Assembly: GCA_935421135.1 (NCBI GenBank)
Contig: OW285190.1
Location: forward strand, 4,526,001-4,590,000
Direction of reading: 5' to 3'
Source of the DNA: Bugulina stolonifera
Lineage: Eukaryota > Bryozoa > Gymnolaemata > Cheilostomatida > Bugulidae
Length of the DNA: 64,000 bases
How positions within the stretch are numbered: the first letter of the stretch is position 1; every line of letters starts with the position of its first letter. Below, piece after piece: positions 11,540 through 22,401 of the stretch. The notes under the pieces were generated by a model, which saw only the letters and a program-made list of their open reading frames with translations, ran no database searches and was not told the DNA's origin. The position numbers and the translations under genes were made by a program.

Positions 11540-12001
11540 CTGTGATTTGGTGCGGTCGTCCTTGGACGACTATCGACCCAGAAATGAAGTGCCTATGAGT
11601 GGTAATAGGACTTCGCATTACATGAAAGATCGAGCGGTCTCAGTAGCCCAAATACTACCAAAGACGACCCATCTGATCTCAAGTCCGACCTTCAGACTAT
11701 ACAATGAAAGAGAGTAGTTCGACCTAGTAGGCGGTTCGCAAAGCGAATGACCTAGTAAAAGGAAGAGAAAGTCTCTGTATCAAGTATAGATGTGTCTTTA
11801 TTGAAAGCCAAGTGAAGACTGAGACAATGAACAGTAAAACAGTGCCCTTTATATAGTATAAGGACTTCCGGCCGACGTGACGTCGAGAAAAGACGACGTG
11901 TGGTCGTCGGGAAAAGACGACGTGTGGTCGTCCGGAAGTTGCGCAACAAGATGGCCGCCGGAAGCCCGACGGCCGACCCAAAATAGGTCGGGTTCTACAC
12001 A
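11540..12001 (-). mobile_element. LTR-like promoter/polyA block, possible solo LTR
   Basis: On the minus strand the segment opens TGTGTAGAACCCGACC (12001 downward). A TATA box (TATATAAAGGG, 11845-11855) is followed about 45 nt later by AATAAA (11797-11802): the U3-TATA-R-polyA order of a retroelement LTR. Two copies of a 24-bp GC-rich unit (gaaaagacgacgtgtggtcg..., 11887-11935) lie upstream of the TATA box, as U3 enhancer-like repeats do. It is clearly more GC-rich than its surroundings. I could not find the matching CA end or a target duplication, so boundaries are approximate. Confidence 0.5.
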
Positions 12002-15000
12002 AGTTGCTTATAATGGTCCAATTCATGTACAAAATGAATATCAATGGATTCTGAGAGGTCGGGCCTCTGTACATGGGTATAAAAGGCATTAAAAAGACTT
12101 AGTAACATTCATGTAGTTATATACAGTTATATAGTGGAACAATACATGAATAAGTAGTGAGTATGAGCACATGGAGACACATATATAGACAGTAATTAAT
12201 GGTTTGGACATGCAATATAGCTAAAGGTAAGTATACGAACACTAATTGTGAGAGTGTGAGTGTTAGATGAGTAGCGCTATAACAACTACTGAGCACTTAA
12301 GGTGCGATGGAGCTTCGTCCGGGAGTTGGAGTCGTATACAAATGTCCTGTACCATCACATTATAATGATTAAATTTGGTATAGGAAATATCTCTACTTTA
12401 GATGTTGCCTGTCAAAGATCTCAATTACTTCTTCTACAGTATGACCAGAATAATGTGAAAATTAGTTATTTTTCTTTACATCATGTTATTTTCTTTATAT
12501 CTGCAGGTCACGTTGGTCAACACGTTGATGCACACTACTATCATGATATCATCAAGAACAAGGATTTTTCTTCTGTCAGCGAAGAATAGTGGATTTATAC
12601 ATGTACTGTACTTACTCGCTAATCTATTCAGTACCTGATAGCAAACAGCAAATAATTGCAGAATTAATTGTGTATTCAGTAACTATGGATTTATGCAACT
12701 ATACACTTATTGTGGTGAAACGGATATTTCTTAACTCACATTGTGTAAATACATGTATGTATAAATTGCCTTATACAATCATACAATAGAATGCAGAGTG
12801 CCAAACTAATGTGTACCTCGTTTTCTGCATGATATACTTGCGTTTTCTATACTGCTTTGTATCGTACCCGGTCTAGGGGGGCCGATCATAGGTAGGTTGG
12901 TGCTCAAACGCTTGATACTATATCCTAGTCGTCCTTCTCAATACATGCTTATTGCCTTCTTATTACATATCGTAAGATTGACTGTTTTTTAATCGTCCTT
13001 TTGCTGGAAGTAACTGGAAGCAGATTTTGTATAAAAGCAGCCATACTTTTCTATGTTAGCACAGTTGTTCTTTGGGAGTTCAATACAGTCACATCTATTT
13101 TATCTAAACAAAATCTATCTTTTTAGACTAATATACTCCTAGCCTAAGTCTAAGTTTAGAGTGAACGAGGGCGGAAAGCCTACCTGCAGCCGGTTTTGTC
13201 TTAACAGAGTTTTATTAGCCAACCCTCATGGGAATTGCATTCACAAATCAGCAGTAGAACAAGGCGATCCCCACTTGTACAATATGATCAGTAATCACCA
13301 ATTACTATTATCACCTACCACGGTTGGCTTGACATAATTCGTCAACATTAAACATGAGCAGAAATATGCGGATCCATTATTTAGTAAACAGAAGTTTTCC
13401 AGTAAAAGAGTGTAACCCAGTATAGTAATTGTTTTAGACGATTATTACTACCTACCACAATTGGAAGGACGTGAGCTGATCATTTATCTGACCCATGCTA
13501 CTGCCTTTGACACATATCTTTGTTGTCTTCACCACACCAGCACATCACTCACTTCTATTATAGATTGCTGACAAACATTATTGCTTTACTATAAATTTCT
13601 AATATTCCTAGTCTTGCCCTTAGCATTCAATGTTTAGGTTAAGCTAATACTATAAACAGCGTTTCCCTGGTTAGTACCGTACTTGAGCTAGTACTGCTCT
13701 CCCTAGCAATATAAAGAATATAAAGGATCTTGTTATAGATAACAAGGAACTGTTTAAAGGTATAAGTTTTTAGGCTGCTCAAGCCTCTATGGTCTGCACA
13801 ACGAATATAACTTGATTTGAGTATTCTGGTATAGTTCTTGCATATGTTATAATATAATTGGGGGTTTTGGTATTGTCAGTTATAACATTTAATTGGAGCC
13901 AAAGTACTTAGGACTCACCAGCTATACGTAGTATGTAGTAGTAGTACGCTGTCTGTAGGTCCTTTTGTCAGCACCTTGATCTCTAATGCAGTAAGCTGTG
14001 TAGGGTAGGTTCTGGCTCTGTGGTCTAGGATGTGACGGTGTCGACTCTATTCTGAGGTCTACAACAATATAGTTGTTCCGCATATATCCTTACTCCTTAG
14101 TACGCACTGATATAAGTTACTGGGTAGCATACGATCCACCTACACTCCACACTGTTGTAGTTTAGTTTTTAGTGTTTTTGTTTTAGTGTTTTATTAGTTT
14201 TTATTTGGTTTTCTATTTTGTAGTTTTTCTTTCATTTTCATGTTTTCTACCAGCTTATACATTTGTATAATATGTACGTCTAACGTCTATGTCGTCGTCC
14301 ACTCTTGTCACTGTGTGACTTATCTACAGGTATGTCGACAGTCTATACTGCTGTCTCTCCATGCCTCATTTTCACAGTTTACTCTAGGTATCTGTCTATC
14401 TATCTATCTACTGAGACTCTCTACAGTGTAGGTACTCCTCTCCTATATATACCTGTCCTATCTACAGTCAGCCAATCAATTGTAGTGAGGAGTTATATTC
14501 TCTCAAGTGCATAAGAGTGGACAACTCTCAAATATACTAATTGTCACTATTTACGTGCACATGCAACGCATATTCCTAGAAAACCTTGTACCTCAAGACA
14601 TTATGTTTCTGATGGTGAAAACCATCCCAAGGTGACAGGCGATGGACCTTGAGACTCAGGGAAGTTGCCTTTCCACTACGCATGAGACTCTGGGAGTTGT
14701 CTGTCCACTACACAGCGTTGTTCGTTTCACTACAATACAATGTTAGAAGCAGGGCTTAAAGTGTAAAAATTTTTTTACAGGAACGCATCAACATTACATG
14801 ACTTTTACTATGAAACAGGAACGCTAGGAGTATTATTTGTTCAAACAACTTCGCCTGCAAATAGAGGCATTGTTATGTATATTTTGTTGCATAACTTTAA
14901 ATACAGATTCATTCATTCATTCGGATGTTCGACGTCCGACGTCTGCATATATCTGGCTAAATTCTAAGAAGTAGCACACCAATAAGATGTTTTTACAACA

Positions 15001-15100
15001 AATATTTTTTATTAACTCCTGGCCTCTGTGTGTAAACAAACATTTAATAAATATAATAGTTCTATCTTTATTTTTTGTCTTTAGATGAGTGGTATTGAGC
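12002..15100. other. intergenic, no supported gene
   Basis: About 3.1 kb with only short unsupported frames. Visible local structure: a T-rich run at about 14158-14245 and a (tcta)n tract at about 14393-14412. No exon with coding-like composition and splice borders was recognised on either strand. Confidence 0.5.
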
Positions 15101-15150
15101 CAGTGTTCGAAGTGGAACAAATGAGGTGGGCACACAGTGCTTGCAGAAAA
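15101..15150 (+). mobile_element. orphan end of the CAGTGTTCGAA hAT family
   Basis: CAGTGTTCGAAGTGGAACAA followed by 'atgaggtggg' matches, in reverse complement, the right terminus of the complete hAT element at 40001-42862. No second terminus or 8-bp duplication was found nearby, so this is a truncated or rearranged copy. Confidence 0.7.
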
Positions 15151-15377
15151 TGTTTGAGAAATTTAGATTTGCCTCCCCTGTTTCCCTGACAATATCTGAA
15201 ATGTTATTTTGGGTAAACAGCAGTACTTTAGACCTTCTGGCTTCTAATATAAAAATGTTTGCCACACATATTAGGCGTATTTGGAAACTGTACTGGTTCA
15301 TATAGCACTGGTCTTACTATCCGAATACAACTTGAGCGTTCAGGCGTGACTCTGAAGGGAAATCCCCTCGCTAAGTG

Positions 15378-15609
15378 TGTTATAAGATGTAATATATATT
15401 TACCTGTAGCTTATTAAATCTATGGTAACCTATGGCTGGCCAGCCCAACTACATTAACTAGTTACAAGTCAAGATCGTTTTTTTGTGATTTAGTATTCAT
15501 CGAGATGGTTGTCCAATGTGTCTATATAATAGCGATCTTAGTGGTGATAGAGTGAGAGCGCAATTCCAGTGTAAGATAAGATAACTCCCAATATAAACTA
15601 ACTGCAACA
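15378..15609 (-). repeat. 3' LTR of minus-strand Gypsy element
   Basis: 232 bp, TG...CA bounded (TGTTATAAGATGTAATA ... CTAACTGCAACA on the plus strand), matching 19717-19951. The left flank ends in the target duplication AAGTG. Confidence 0.95.
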
Positions 15610-15768
15610 TCCCCCTTTCTCCCGAGAGTGAATGTAGAAAGCAACAGGCCACTGGGACCAACAATAGTATTTAGAGAACAGAACAACTAATGTGAAGATG
15701 CAACTAGCAACCCGCTAGATCATCTCAATACAGCACAGACTATGTACAGTTGAGATGCCTAGCTACAA

Positions 15769-17440
15769 CTAGTGCATCTCAAAGTCAGCAAACCGCTTGG
15801 GCAGTGTACCGCGGTTGCCCCTCACACTTTTCCTCGGCACAGCAGTAGCTGGGCCATGGTCGATGTCCTGCAGTCTAGGCTGAATGGGCCTATCAGGAGT
15901 AGTCTGCACCATATCATCCGTAGCACTACTGTCGGGCTTCAGCTGTGTCCTTGTCCTACGTAAGTGATTTGAACCGGTATCCACAAGGTAAGACCTTGGT
16001 TGCTCTGTCTCTCTCATTACCCTTGCTGGCATCCATACTGGATCATTGTCTGTCCTCACTAGAACATCGTCGCCTGTCATCAGCGGTTGCAACTCCTTAG
16101 CTCGCCTATCATATACATCTTTCTGAGCTGCTTGAATGCCTCGGGGATAACTGGTCTCAACATCTCCTCGGTACACGGCAGAAGGCCTCTGATACATCTA
16201 TTGAATAACATCTCTGAAGGGCTGAAAGACAAGCCTATCACTGGTGTCTGCCTGTATGCAAGTAACGACTGGTGGATGTCAGAACCCTCTTCAGCAGCCT
16301 TCTTCAGGAACTGTTTTACAGTCTGTACATATCTTTCTGCCATACCATTGGACTGGTGATAGTTTGGTGTTGAAGTGATGATGATGAAATTCCATTCCTT
16401 CGCAAATTGTTTCATAGCTCCACTGCCAAACGGCATGTTGTCTGCAACCACATCCATTGGTATCCCATGCACCGCGAATACTGATTTGAGTGCCATGATA
16501 ACATCATTTGCTGTCTTGCCTTTCATCAGTCTCAGTTCTGGGTAGTGAGAATAGAAATTCACCACCACCAAGTAGCTACGGCTTTGAAACTCTAGCACAT
16601 CCATACCAACCTTGAGCCACGGCAGCTTAGGGACTTCATGTGGTAGTAGAGGCATCTTTTGTTGCTTGTTGGAAAACTTGTAGAACACGAACCAATCAGT
16701 TGTCTAATCTCTTGTATCATACCCGGCCAGAACATGCTCTGCTTCATTCTCTCACTACACTTATCCATGCCTAGATGGCCTTTGTGAAGTTGTTTCATAT
16801 AGTCTCCTCGTAGCAAACCCGGGATAATCCTCTGCTCACCCTTGTATATCAGACCATCACGGATGTAAAGTTCATCACGACAGTTCCAAAATGGCTGTAT
16901 TGACACAGGGGCTTCTTTTTTATTCCTCCAGAACCATCCATCCAGAATGGCACTCTTCAGCTGCTTCATAGTTGCATCCTGGTCATATTCAGCATCTAGA
17001 AGTTGCTTAGCGGATTCTTCCAGTTGTATGCAGTGGATCATTACCACCTCATCCTCCAAATTCTCTTGGGTAGTCGGCAAGTATGCCCTTGACAATGCGT
17101 CAGCAAGATAAAGGTACTTGCCTGGTACATACTTAATCTCCTCGATACAATACTTCTGTAATCGAATCAGCAGTCTCTGAAGTCTGGGTGACGCGTTCCA
17201 GAGTGGTTTGTTCACTATTGAAACTAGTGGCTGATGGTCCGTCTGCACATTAATGTCACGACCATATGTGTAGGTATGGAACTTTTCACACCCATAAACT
17301 ATGGCCAACAGCTCCTTATCAATCTGAGGGTATCTTTGTTCCGTTTCCGTGAGGGCTCTAGATCCATAAGCTACTGGCTGACCGTCTTGGAGAAGTACAG
17401 CACCAAGGCCCCCTTGTGAAGCGTCGGTTTGAAGGACAAT
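15769..17440 (-). pseudogene. pol 3' part: RNase H C-terminus and integrase, frameshifted
   Basis: Frames run from about 17440 down to 15769 in three pieces. The first (to 16592) carries RNase H C-terminal 'DINVQTDHQPL' and the integrase zinc-binding half (HKGHLG, MFWPGM, a Cys). A shift near 16680 leads to the integrase core at 16690-16080, with 'VGMDVLEF' (first Asp), 'VVADN' (second Asp) and 'NGMAERYVQTVK' (catalytic Glu). A further shift near 16110-16140 leads to the C-terminal 'DDVLVRTDNDPVWMPARV' domain, ending at 15769. The second-Asp motif reads ADNMPF, where relatives usually have SDNGPQF. Not functional as read. Confidence 0.88.
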
Positions 17441-18933
17441 GTCTTTTTTACATCGACGTACTTGAGAACAGGCTCATTCATCAATATCTGCTTTATACAG
17501 CGCATAGCTTTATCCTGCTCCGCTCCCCAGTTCCAGACTGAATCAGCTTTCAGTAGGTCTCTGATCGGTTGTGTGATTTGTGATATAATATTAGGAATAT
17601 AGCTCCTTAAGAAGTTAAGAGATCCCATGAGTCGTTGTACCCCTTCCTTTTCATCGGGATTGGGCATTTCTTCTATTGCTCTGACTTTATCTGGATCTGG
17701 TTTCAGACCGTCTTTCGACACTATGTGGCCTAGATAGTTGACCTCAGACCTGTTGTGCTGTATTTTCTCCTTGTTGAATTTGACATTGTTTTCACGGGCT
17801 CGTTGAAGCAGTTGTCTTAATTTTCTGTCATGATCTTCTTGGTCTTTGCCTGCTATGATCAGGTCATCAAAATAAATGCTGACATCCAGGTCACCAAAAA
17901 CTTCCTCGACTCGCTTCTCAAAGACCTCGGCACTTGAGTTTACCCCAAAGGGTATTCTGGAGAAGCAATACCTTCCGAAGGGTGTATTGAAGGTAGTCAA
18001 CAGTTGAGATGGGCGATCCAGAGGCACATGCCAATATCCACTTTTCAAGTCTACAATAGTGAAGACCGACTTACCACTGAAATTGAAAGAGATATCTTCT
18101 AGCGTTGGTATGTGGTGATGCTCTTTTAGTATGGCTTTGTTCAACTCTTTTGGGTCTAGACAGATGCGTATGCTTCCATCTCGTTTCTCAACGACAACCA
18201 TGCTGTTCACCCATTCAGTAGGTTGATCTATTTTTTGAATAATGCCATTGCTTTCCATTTTCTCAAGCTCCTCCTTGACTTTGTCAATCATGCTAATAGG
18301 TATGCGCCGAGCTCGGTTAATCACAGGTTCCACATCAGGATTAGTTCTTATAGTGTGTTCCTTCTCGAAACATCCTATGCCTTCAAAGCAGTCCGCAAAC
18401 TCTTCTAGAATACCTTGGTTGTTAATGTTATCAACCTTTTTTATAATACCAAGCCGAACACAGGCGTTGAGACCAGGAATGGGCACGACATCACCATCGA
18501 CTAACTCAAAGGTGAGCTCGTTTACAACATCAGAATCTAGTCTTAGTCTAGCTTTACCTCCATTAGGAAGCGGCTCCCCCGAATATGTAAGAAGCCTCGC
18601 CTCACTTGGCTCTATTGCTGCACACGGCTCCTTGGCATAGTTCAATGGCAATACATTAGCCTCGGCGCCAGTGTCGATTTTAAGGTTGATCAGCTTGCTT
18701 TGCTTACCATGACAAACTCGATAACTCTTAAACCAGCCTCTTGGTGGCTCAGTTTCCTCTGACACCATGCCAACAAACAGGTCGCTCATACTCATCTTGC
18801 CAGTCTTATAGGAAACCGCATTCACCTCTTTTCGTGTGCATTTCTTCTTGAAGTGATTCTTACCACCGTATAGTCGACATTCCTGCCCGTACGCTGGGCA
18901 CTTTCCTTTGAGGTGGTCAAACGGCAAAACCAC
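17371..18933 (-). pseudogene. pol 5' part: zinc knuckle, protease, reverse transcriptase, RNase H start
   Basis: About 520 codons. The frame opens inside the gag zinc-knuckle region ('KGKCPAYGQEC', then 'CRLYGGKNHFKKKC', where the expected second Cys is Tyr). The retropepsin active site DTGAEANVLP and RT blocks follow, including 'WVNSMVVVEKRDG', 'RICLDPKELN' and 'YFDDLIIAG' (active-site YxDD), reaching the start of RNase H. The frame is lost at a six-A run (17444-17449 on the complement). One added A would restore the standard 'QTDAS' RNase H motif, so this is either a real 1-nt deletion or a homopolymer sequencing error. Confidence 0.9.
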
Positions 18934-19612
18934 AAAATTTACAATCCATTATCTTCCTTGGTGCTGGTGTGGGAGGTTTCTCCTCACTTTTAACGGAGTA
19001 GGCAGTTCGCTCACCAGCTATTTCTGCCAGTTGCACTTTGGTTACCTCTGCAGCTCTGATCATATCAATGGCACTAGTTAATGTCACCTGTCTGTCTTGT
19101 AGTAGCTTCTCCTTTAGTCTTTGTTCTTTGATGCCAAAAACACATCTAACTAAAATCATCATGTCTCTCTTCTCATCAAAGTCACATTTGGCTGCCTGTG
19201 TCTTGAGTCGTTTCACAAACATATCAATCGGTTCACCATCACCTTGAACCATAGACATGAAAACGTACCATTCATACAACAGGTTCCTCCTCGGGTTGAA
19301 ATAACCTTGAAATTTGGCCAATACGTCAGGGAGACGATTCCTGTTTACAGCCGGGTCAGCATCCTCATCAAATTCAAACTGATCAAGGATTTCCACAGCT
19401 TCCTCACCAATACAATGCATCAATATGGCTATTTGCCTCACCCATATGGCATTATTCGCAGCAGGAAAGTTGCCATCCTCACCTCTGGGTGCAGCATTCA
19501 GATTGATGGCAATCAAATAATTCTCAAAATTCCTCCTCCATTTCCTCCAATTTTCAGCAAGATTTCCATCCAAGCAGAGCTCAGCAGGAGGTGCCAGGCC
19601 TAGTCCCTCCAT
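18917..19612 (-). CDS. gag of minus-strand Gypsy element
   Basis: About 231 codons from the ATG at 19612 (an upstream TTG is also in frame). Capsid-like helical protein containing 'ENWRKWRRNFENYL' and 'RQIAILMHCIGEEAVEIL', similar in layout to the gag at 21573-22361. It ends at a TGA just after the first knuckle cysteines (CKFCG, near 18940). The rest of the knuckle lies in the overlapping pol frame, offset by +1. Whether this reflects programmed shifting or decay cannot be told here. Confidence 0.85.
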   Translation of the reverse strand: MEGLGLAPPAELCLDGNLAENWRKWRRNFENYLIAINLNAAPRGEDGNFPAANNAIWVRQIAILMHCIGEEAVEILDQFEFDEDADPAVNRNRLPDVLAKFQGYFNPRRNLLYEWYVFMSMVQGDGEPIDMFVKRLKTQAAKCDFDEKRDMMILVRCVFGIKEQRLKEKLLQDRQVTLTSAIDMIRAAEVTKVQLAEIAGERTAYSVKSEEKPPTPAPRKIMDCKFCGFAV

Positions 19613-19716
19613 CTCCAGGACCAACAAATCAAATCACAGAGCCAACTCACGTGGAGCACAAAATGTCGCAATTAATCAGGGTAACTATTCCAGGGTTCAG
19701 ACCGCAGCTGCCACCA

Positions 19717-19951
19717 TGTTATAAGATGTAATATATATTTACCTGTAGCTTATCAAATCTATGGTAACCTATGGCTGGCCAGCCAGCCCTGTACATCAAC
19801 TAGTTACAAGTCAAGATCGTTTTTTTGTGATTTAGTATTCATCGAGATGGTTGCCCAATGTGTCTATATAATAGCGATCTTAGTGGTGATATAGTGAGAG
19901 CGCAATTCCAGTGTAAAATAAGATAACTCCCAATATAAACTAACTGCAACA
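19717..19951 (-). repeat. 5' LTR of minus-strand Gypsy element
   Basis: 235 bp, matching 15378-15609 with a few substitutions and one short indel. On the minus strand it is followed directly by the primer-binding site, whose TGG complements a tRNA 3' CCA. Confidence 0.95.
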
Positions 19952-20177
19952 AAGTGAATATACTTTATATTATTATTGCCAGGCACGCCTTGCCTTGCGT
20001 TATAGCTAGCGCTATATTATTGAATTAAATATATTGCTATTGCCACAGATTGCTATTTATAAGCTTCCACGGTGCAATATTCGAATACGCCTATGCCTAT
20101 TATTACCTAATTCTCATGTGTTAACTGTAATGTATATATGCACATGTATTAATATACATTGCACATGTAAGTGTTAA

Positions 20178-20940
20178 AGGTGGACTGTACTGAAATTTTG
20201 AGATTATAAGCTAAATACACCATTAGAAAGCCTAGTAGCAGCTGGACAAGTTAGCACAATACCAGCTGGGCTACATGGACGTGTCATCATGGGTCTCAGC
20301 TCTGCTACAACTAATGAAATACATCATTGCAGGGAGTGAATGCCAGACCACCCATTGTGTTATTATAAACAGAAAATTTTAATTGAGATTTTATCCTTGT
20401 TGTACTAGGAATATCACAAAACGAAAAAAAGGGTATGTAGAACAAATGCTGGTTAATATTCCTAGACAATAAAAAGTACAATTTGTTGCAAAAAATTATC
20501 AAATGACCTTTGAGTTCGCAATTTGATTAGTCAATATAGGTTACTGGTTTATCTCATGAATAACAAGCCAATGCACTAGACTGGTGTGTTGAACCTGTAG
20601 TATGTAGTACTCTAATTGCTAATATCTGTTTTATTGAATGAACACTGTATATCATCTAAAGCAGTTGTGACAACTGAATATTTTAGCTGTATAGTGTGTC
20701 AGAGTTGAGATAATCAAAGAAGAAGTTTTGAGAACTGACATAAAACTAGGTGGAGATAACTCCTAAAGCTGACATCACTATGGTTAATTTAGAAATTTTT
20801 GGGTTACTTTTTTGCAGTTTAGCATCTGTTAACTACTACTAAAACAGTTTAGATATGTTTGTATAGGTATCAAGTAATACAGTGTACTAACATAGTTAAT
20901 TTGGTGACAAACATTCTGAAATTTTCAGTACAGTCCACCT
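20178..20940. mobile_element. TTAA-flanked MITE (763 bp)
   Basis: Inverted termini AGGTGGACTGTACTGAAA are flanked on both sides by TTAA (20174-20177 and 20941-20944). The TTAA duplication is typical of Kolobok and piggyBac superfamilies; the AGGTGG start fits Kolobok-like MITEs better (inference). No transposase frame is present. Confidence 0.82.
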
Positions 20941-20944
20941 TTAA

Positions 20945-21418
20945 TATCGAAATAACAAATACTTTAGACACCCATTTAAGTAACCTATCAAATTGATTAG
21001 GTTAGTGACTTCTCAATGTTTTGGGAGGGCGGTCTGACCAGTAAGAATAGCTCTAATAAATTCTTACCAGAACGGCGTTCACTTTAAGCCCTGGTTAGAA
21101 GTGTACTATTGCATGGCATTCGTGTACCATCAGTAGAGTGAGTGATAGATAGAGTGAGTGAGTACTGAGTAGGGTGTTTATAACAGCAAGATAACACTAA
21201 GAGCTACATAACTGTTCACCATACCTGTCAACCTGGAGAGAAAAAATATAGGGAGTCCCAACCTCCGGGTGCACAGGTGAAATTTTCAAGACCTCAACTA
21301 CCAACTGCAAAAATACATTTGAAGAGTTGGAACTGTGGGGGCAGAGTATGGGGGCCAAGCTTCACTGTTATCACAGCACTAATTATTATTTTTTTGACAT
21401 AATCAGTAATATTGTAGA
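20945..21418. other. intergenic, no supported gene
   Basis: Short gap between the TTAA element and the plus-strand Gypsy element. It contains a gagtgagt/gatagata simple repeat at about 21135-21170. The last bases (attgtaga) match the start of the duplicated zinc-finger units, so the Gypsy element landed at or near the cluster edge. Confidence 0.5.
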
Positions 21419-21551
21419 TGTTCATGTCAGGCTTTCTAGATTATTATACATGTAGCTTGTTTTTGACTAAGCATTACTATGATAAGCCTCTGAGCTATAA
21501 GACATTACTTGGTTAAAATAGAGACACACTACATGATACAAAACATAAACA
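21419..21551 (+). repeat. 5' LTR of plus-strand Gypsy element
   Basis: TGTTCATGTCAGG ... CATAAACA, 133 bp; near-identical partner at 25704-25836. Confidence 0.95.
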
Positions 21552-21572
21552 TGGTGCCCTGAGTGATCTGAA

Positions 21573-22361
21573 ATGGCAGAGTGTGATTTTCTAGTACCTA
21601 AACCTATACAGGATGGAGCTGATCTATCCAATGAGTGGCTCAGATTTGCTGAAGAATTTCAACTATACCTAACAGCTTTTGAAAAGGAAGACAAGAATGA
21701 CAAGGTAAAAATAGCCATTCTTCTCAGGTGCATAGGTCCTAGAGGTATCGACATTTTTAAGAGCTTAAAGTTCAGTGGATCAAAGAATAAGGATTGTTAT
21801 AAAGATGTCATCAGCCAATTCCAAGCTTTTTGTGTCAAGTCTAGCAACAAGATTATTAAAAGACATCAGCTTTTGTCAACAAAGCAGGGATGCATGACCA
21901 TTGATGAATACATCACTTCTACACACAAAATAGCAAGAGAGTGCAAACTGGATCAGATGTATGATGACTTCATGCTACAAGCACTACTACTGGGGGTCAA
22001 TGATGAACAGGTTAGAAGAAAACTGCTAGAAACTGATGAGCTTGAATTGAATGACGCCATCAGGAAATGCAGAATCTCAGAAACAACCCAAGCAGACATG
22101 AGGACTATCAAAGCAGAACCTGCTGGTGAGTCAGTTCATGCACTAATGTTCAAAGGCAGACAAAACAAGCCTAACAAGAACAAACAAAGTGGTGATATTC
22201 ACAATGAACACCAGCAAGCAAACACGAATCCAAAGCAACATGTGGCAACTGTGGCACATCACATCGACAGTGCCCAGCCTACGGACAGAAATGCCACGGC
22301 TGTGGGAAATACAACCATTACAAAAAACTATGCAGATCTAAACGACAGATCAACCAGATAA
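21573..22361 (+). CDS. gag of plus-strand Gypsy element (frameshifted at knuckles)
   Basis: ATG at 21573, just after the primer-binding site. The capsid-like region contains 'NEWLRFAEEFQLYL' and 'KVKIAILLRCIGPRG'. The frame fails to read two intact zinc knuckles, which sit in another frame from 22241: CGNCGTSHRQC (CX2CX3HX3C) then CHGCGKYNHYKKLC (CX2CX4HX4C). A 1-nt indel around 22220-22240 probably separates them. The knuckle frame ends at a TAA near 22416, overlapping the pol start. Confidence 0.85.
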   Translation: MAECDFLVPKPIQDGADLSNEWLRFAEEFQLYLTAFEKEDKNDKVKIAILLRCIGPRGIDIFKSLKFSGSKNKDCYKDVISQFQAFCVKSSNKIIKRHQLLSTKQGCMTIDEYITSTHKIARECKLDQMYDDFMLQALLLGVNDEQVRRKLLETDELELNDAIRKCRISETTQADMRTIKAEPAGESVHALMFKGRQNKPNKNKQSGDIHNEHQQANTNPKQHVATVAHHIDSAQPTDRNATAVGNTTITKNYADLNDRSTR

Positions 22362-22401
22362 CATATGAGGGTTCGCGGAGAGTGATTCAGAGATGTAGCT
22401 T

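Larger units (their letters stand above)
15378..19951 (-). mobile_element. Ty3/Gypsy LTR retrotransposon, defective, minus strand (4,574 bp)
   Basis: Complete element: 5' LTR 19717-19951, 3' LTR 15378-15609, 5-bp target duplication AAGTG (15373-15377 and 19952-19956). A primer-binding site TGGTGGCAGCTGCGG abuts the 5' LTR, and a polypurine tract GGGAGAAAGGGGGA (15610-15623) abuts the 3' LTR. The order gag, protease, RT, RNase H, integrase defines Ty3/Gypsy. The LTRs differ at roughly seven or eight positions plus a short indel, so insertion is not very recent. Several frameshifts break pol. No env-like frame is visible. Confidence 0.95.
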
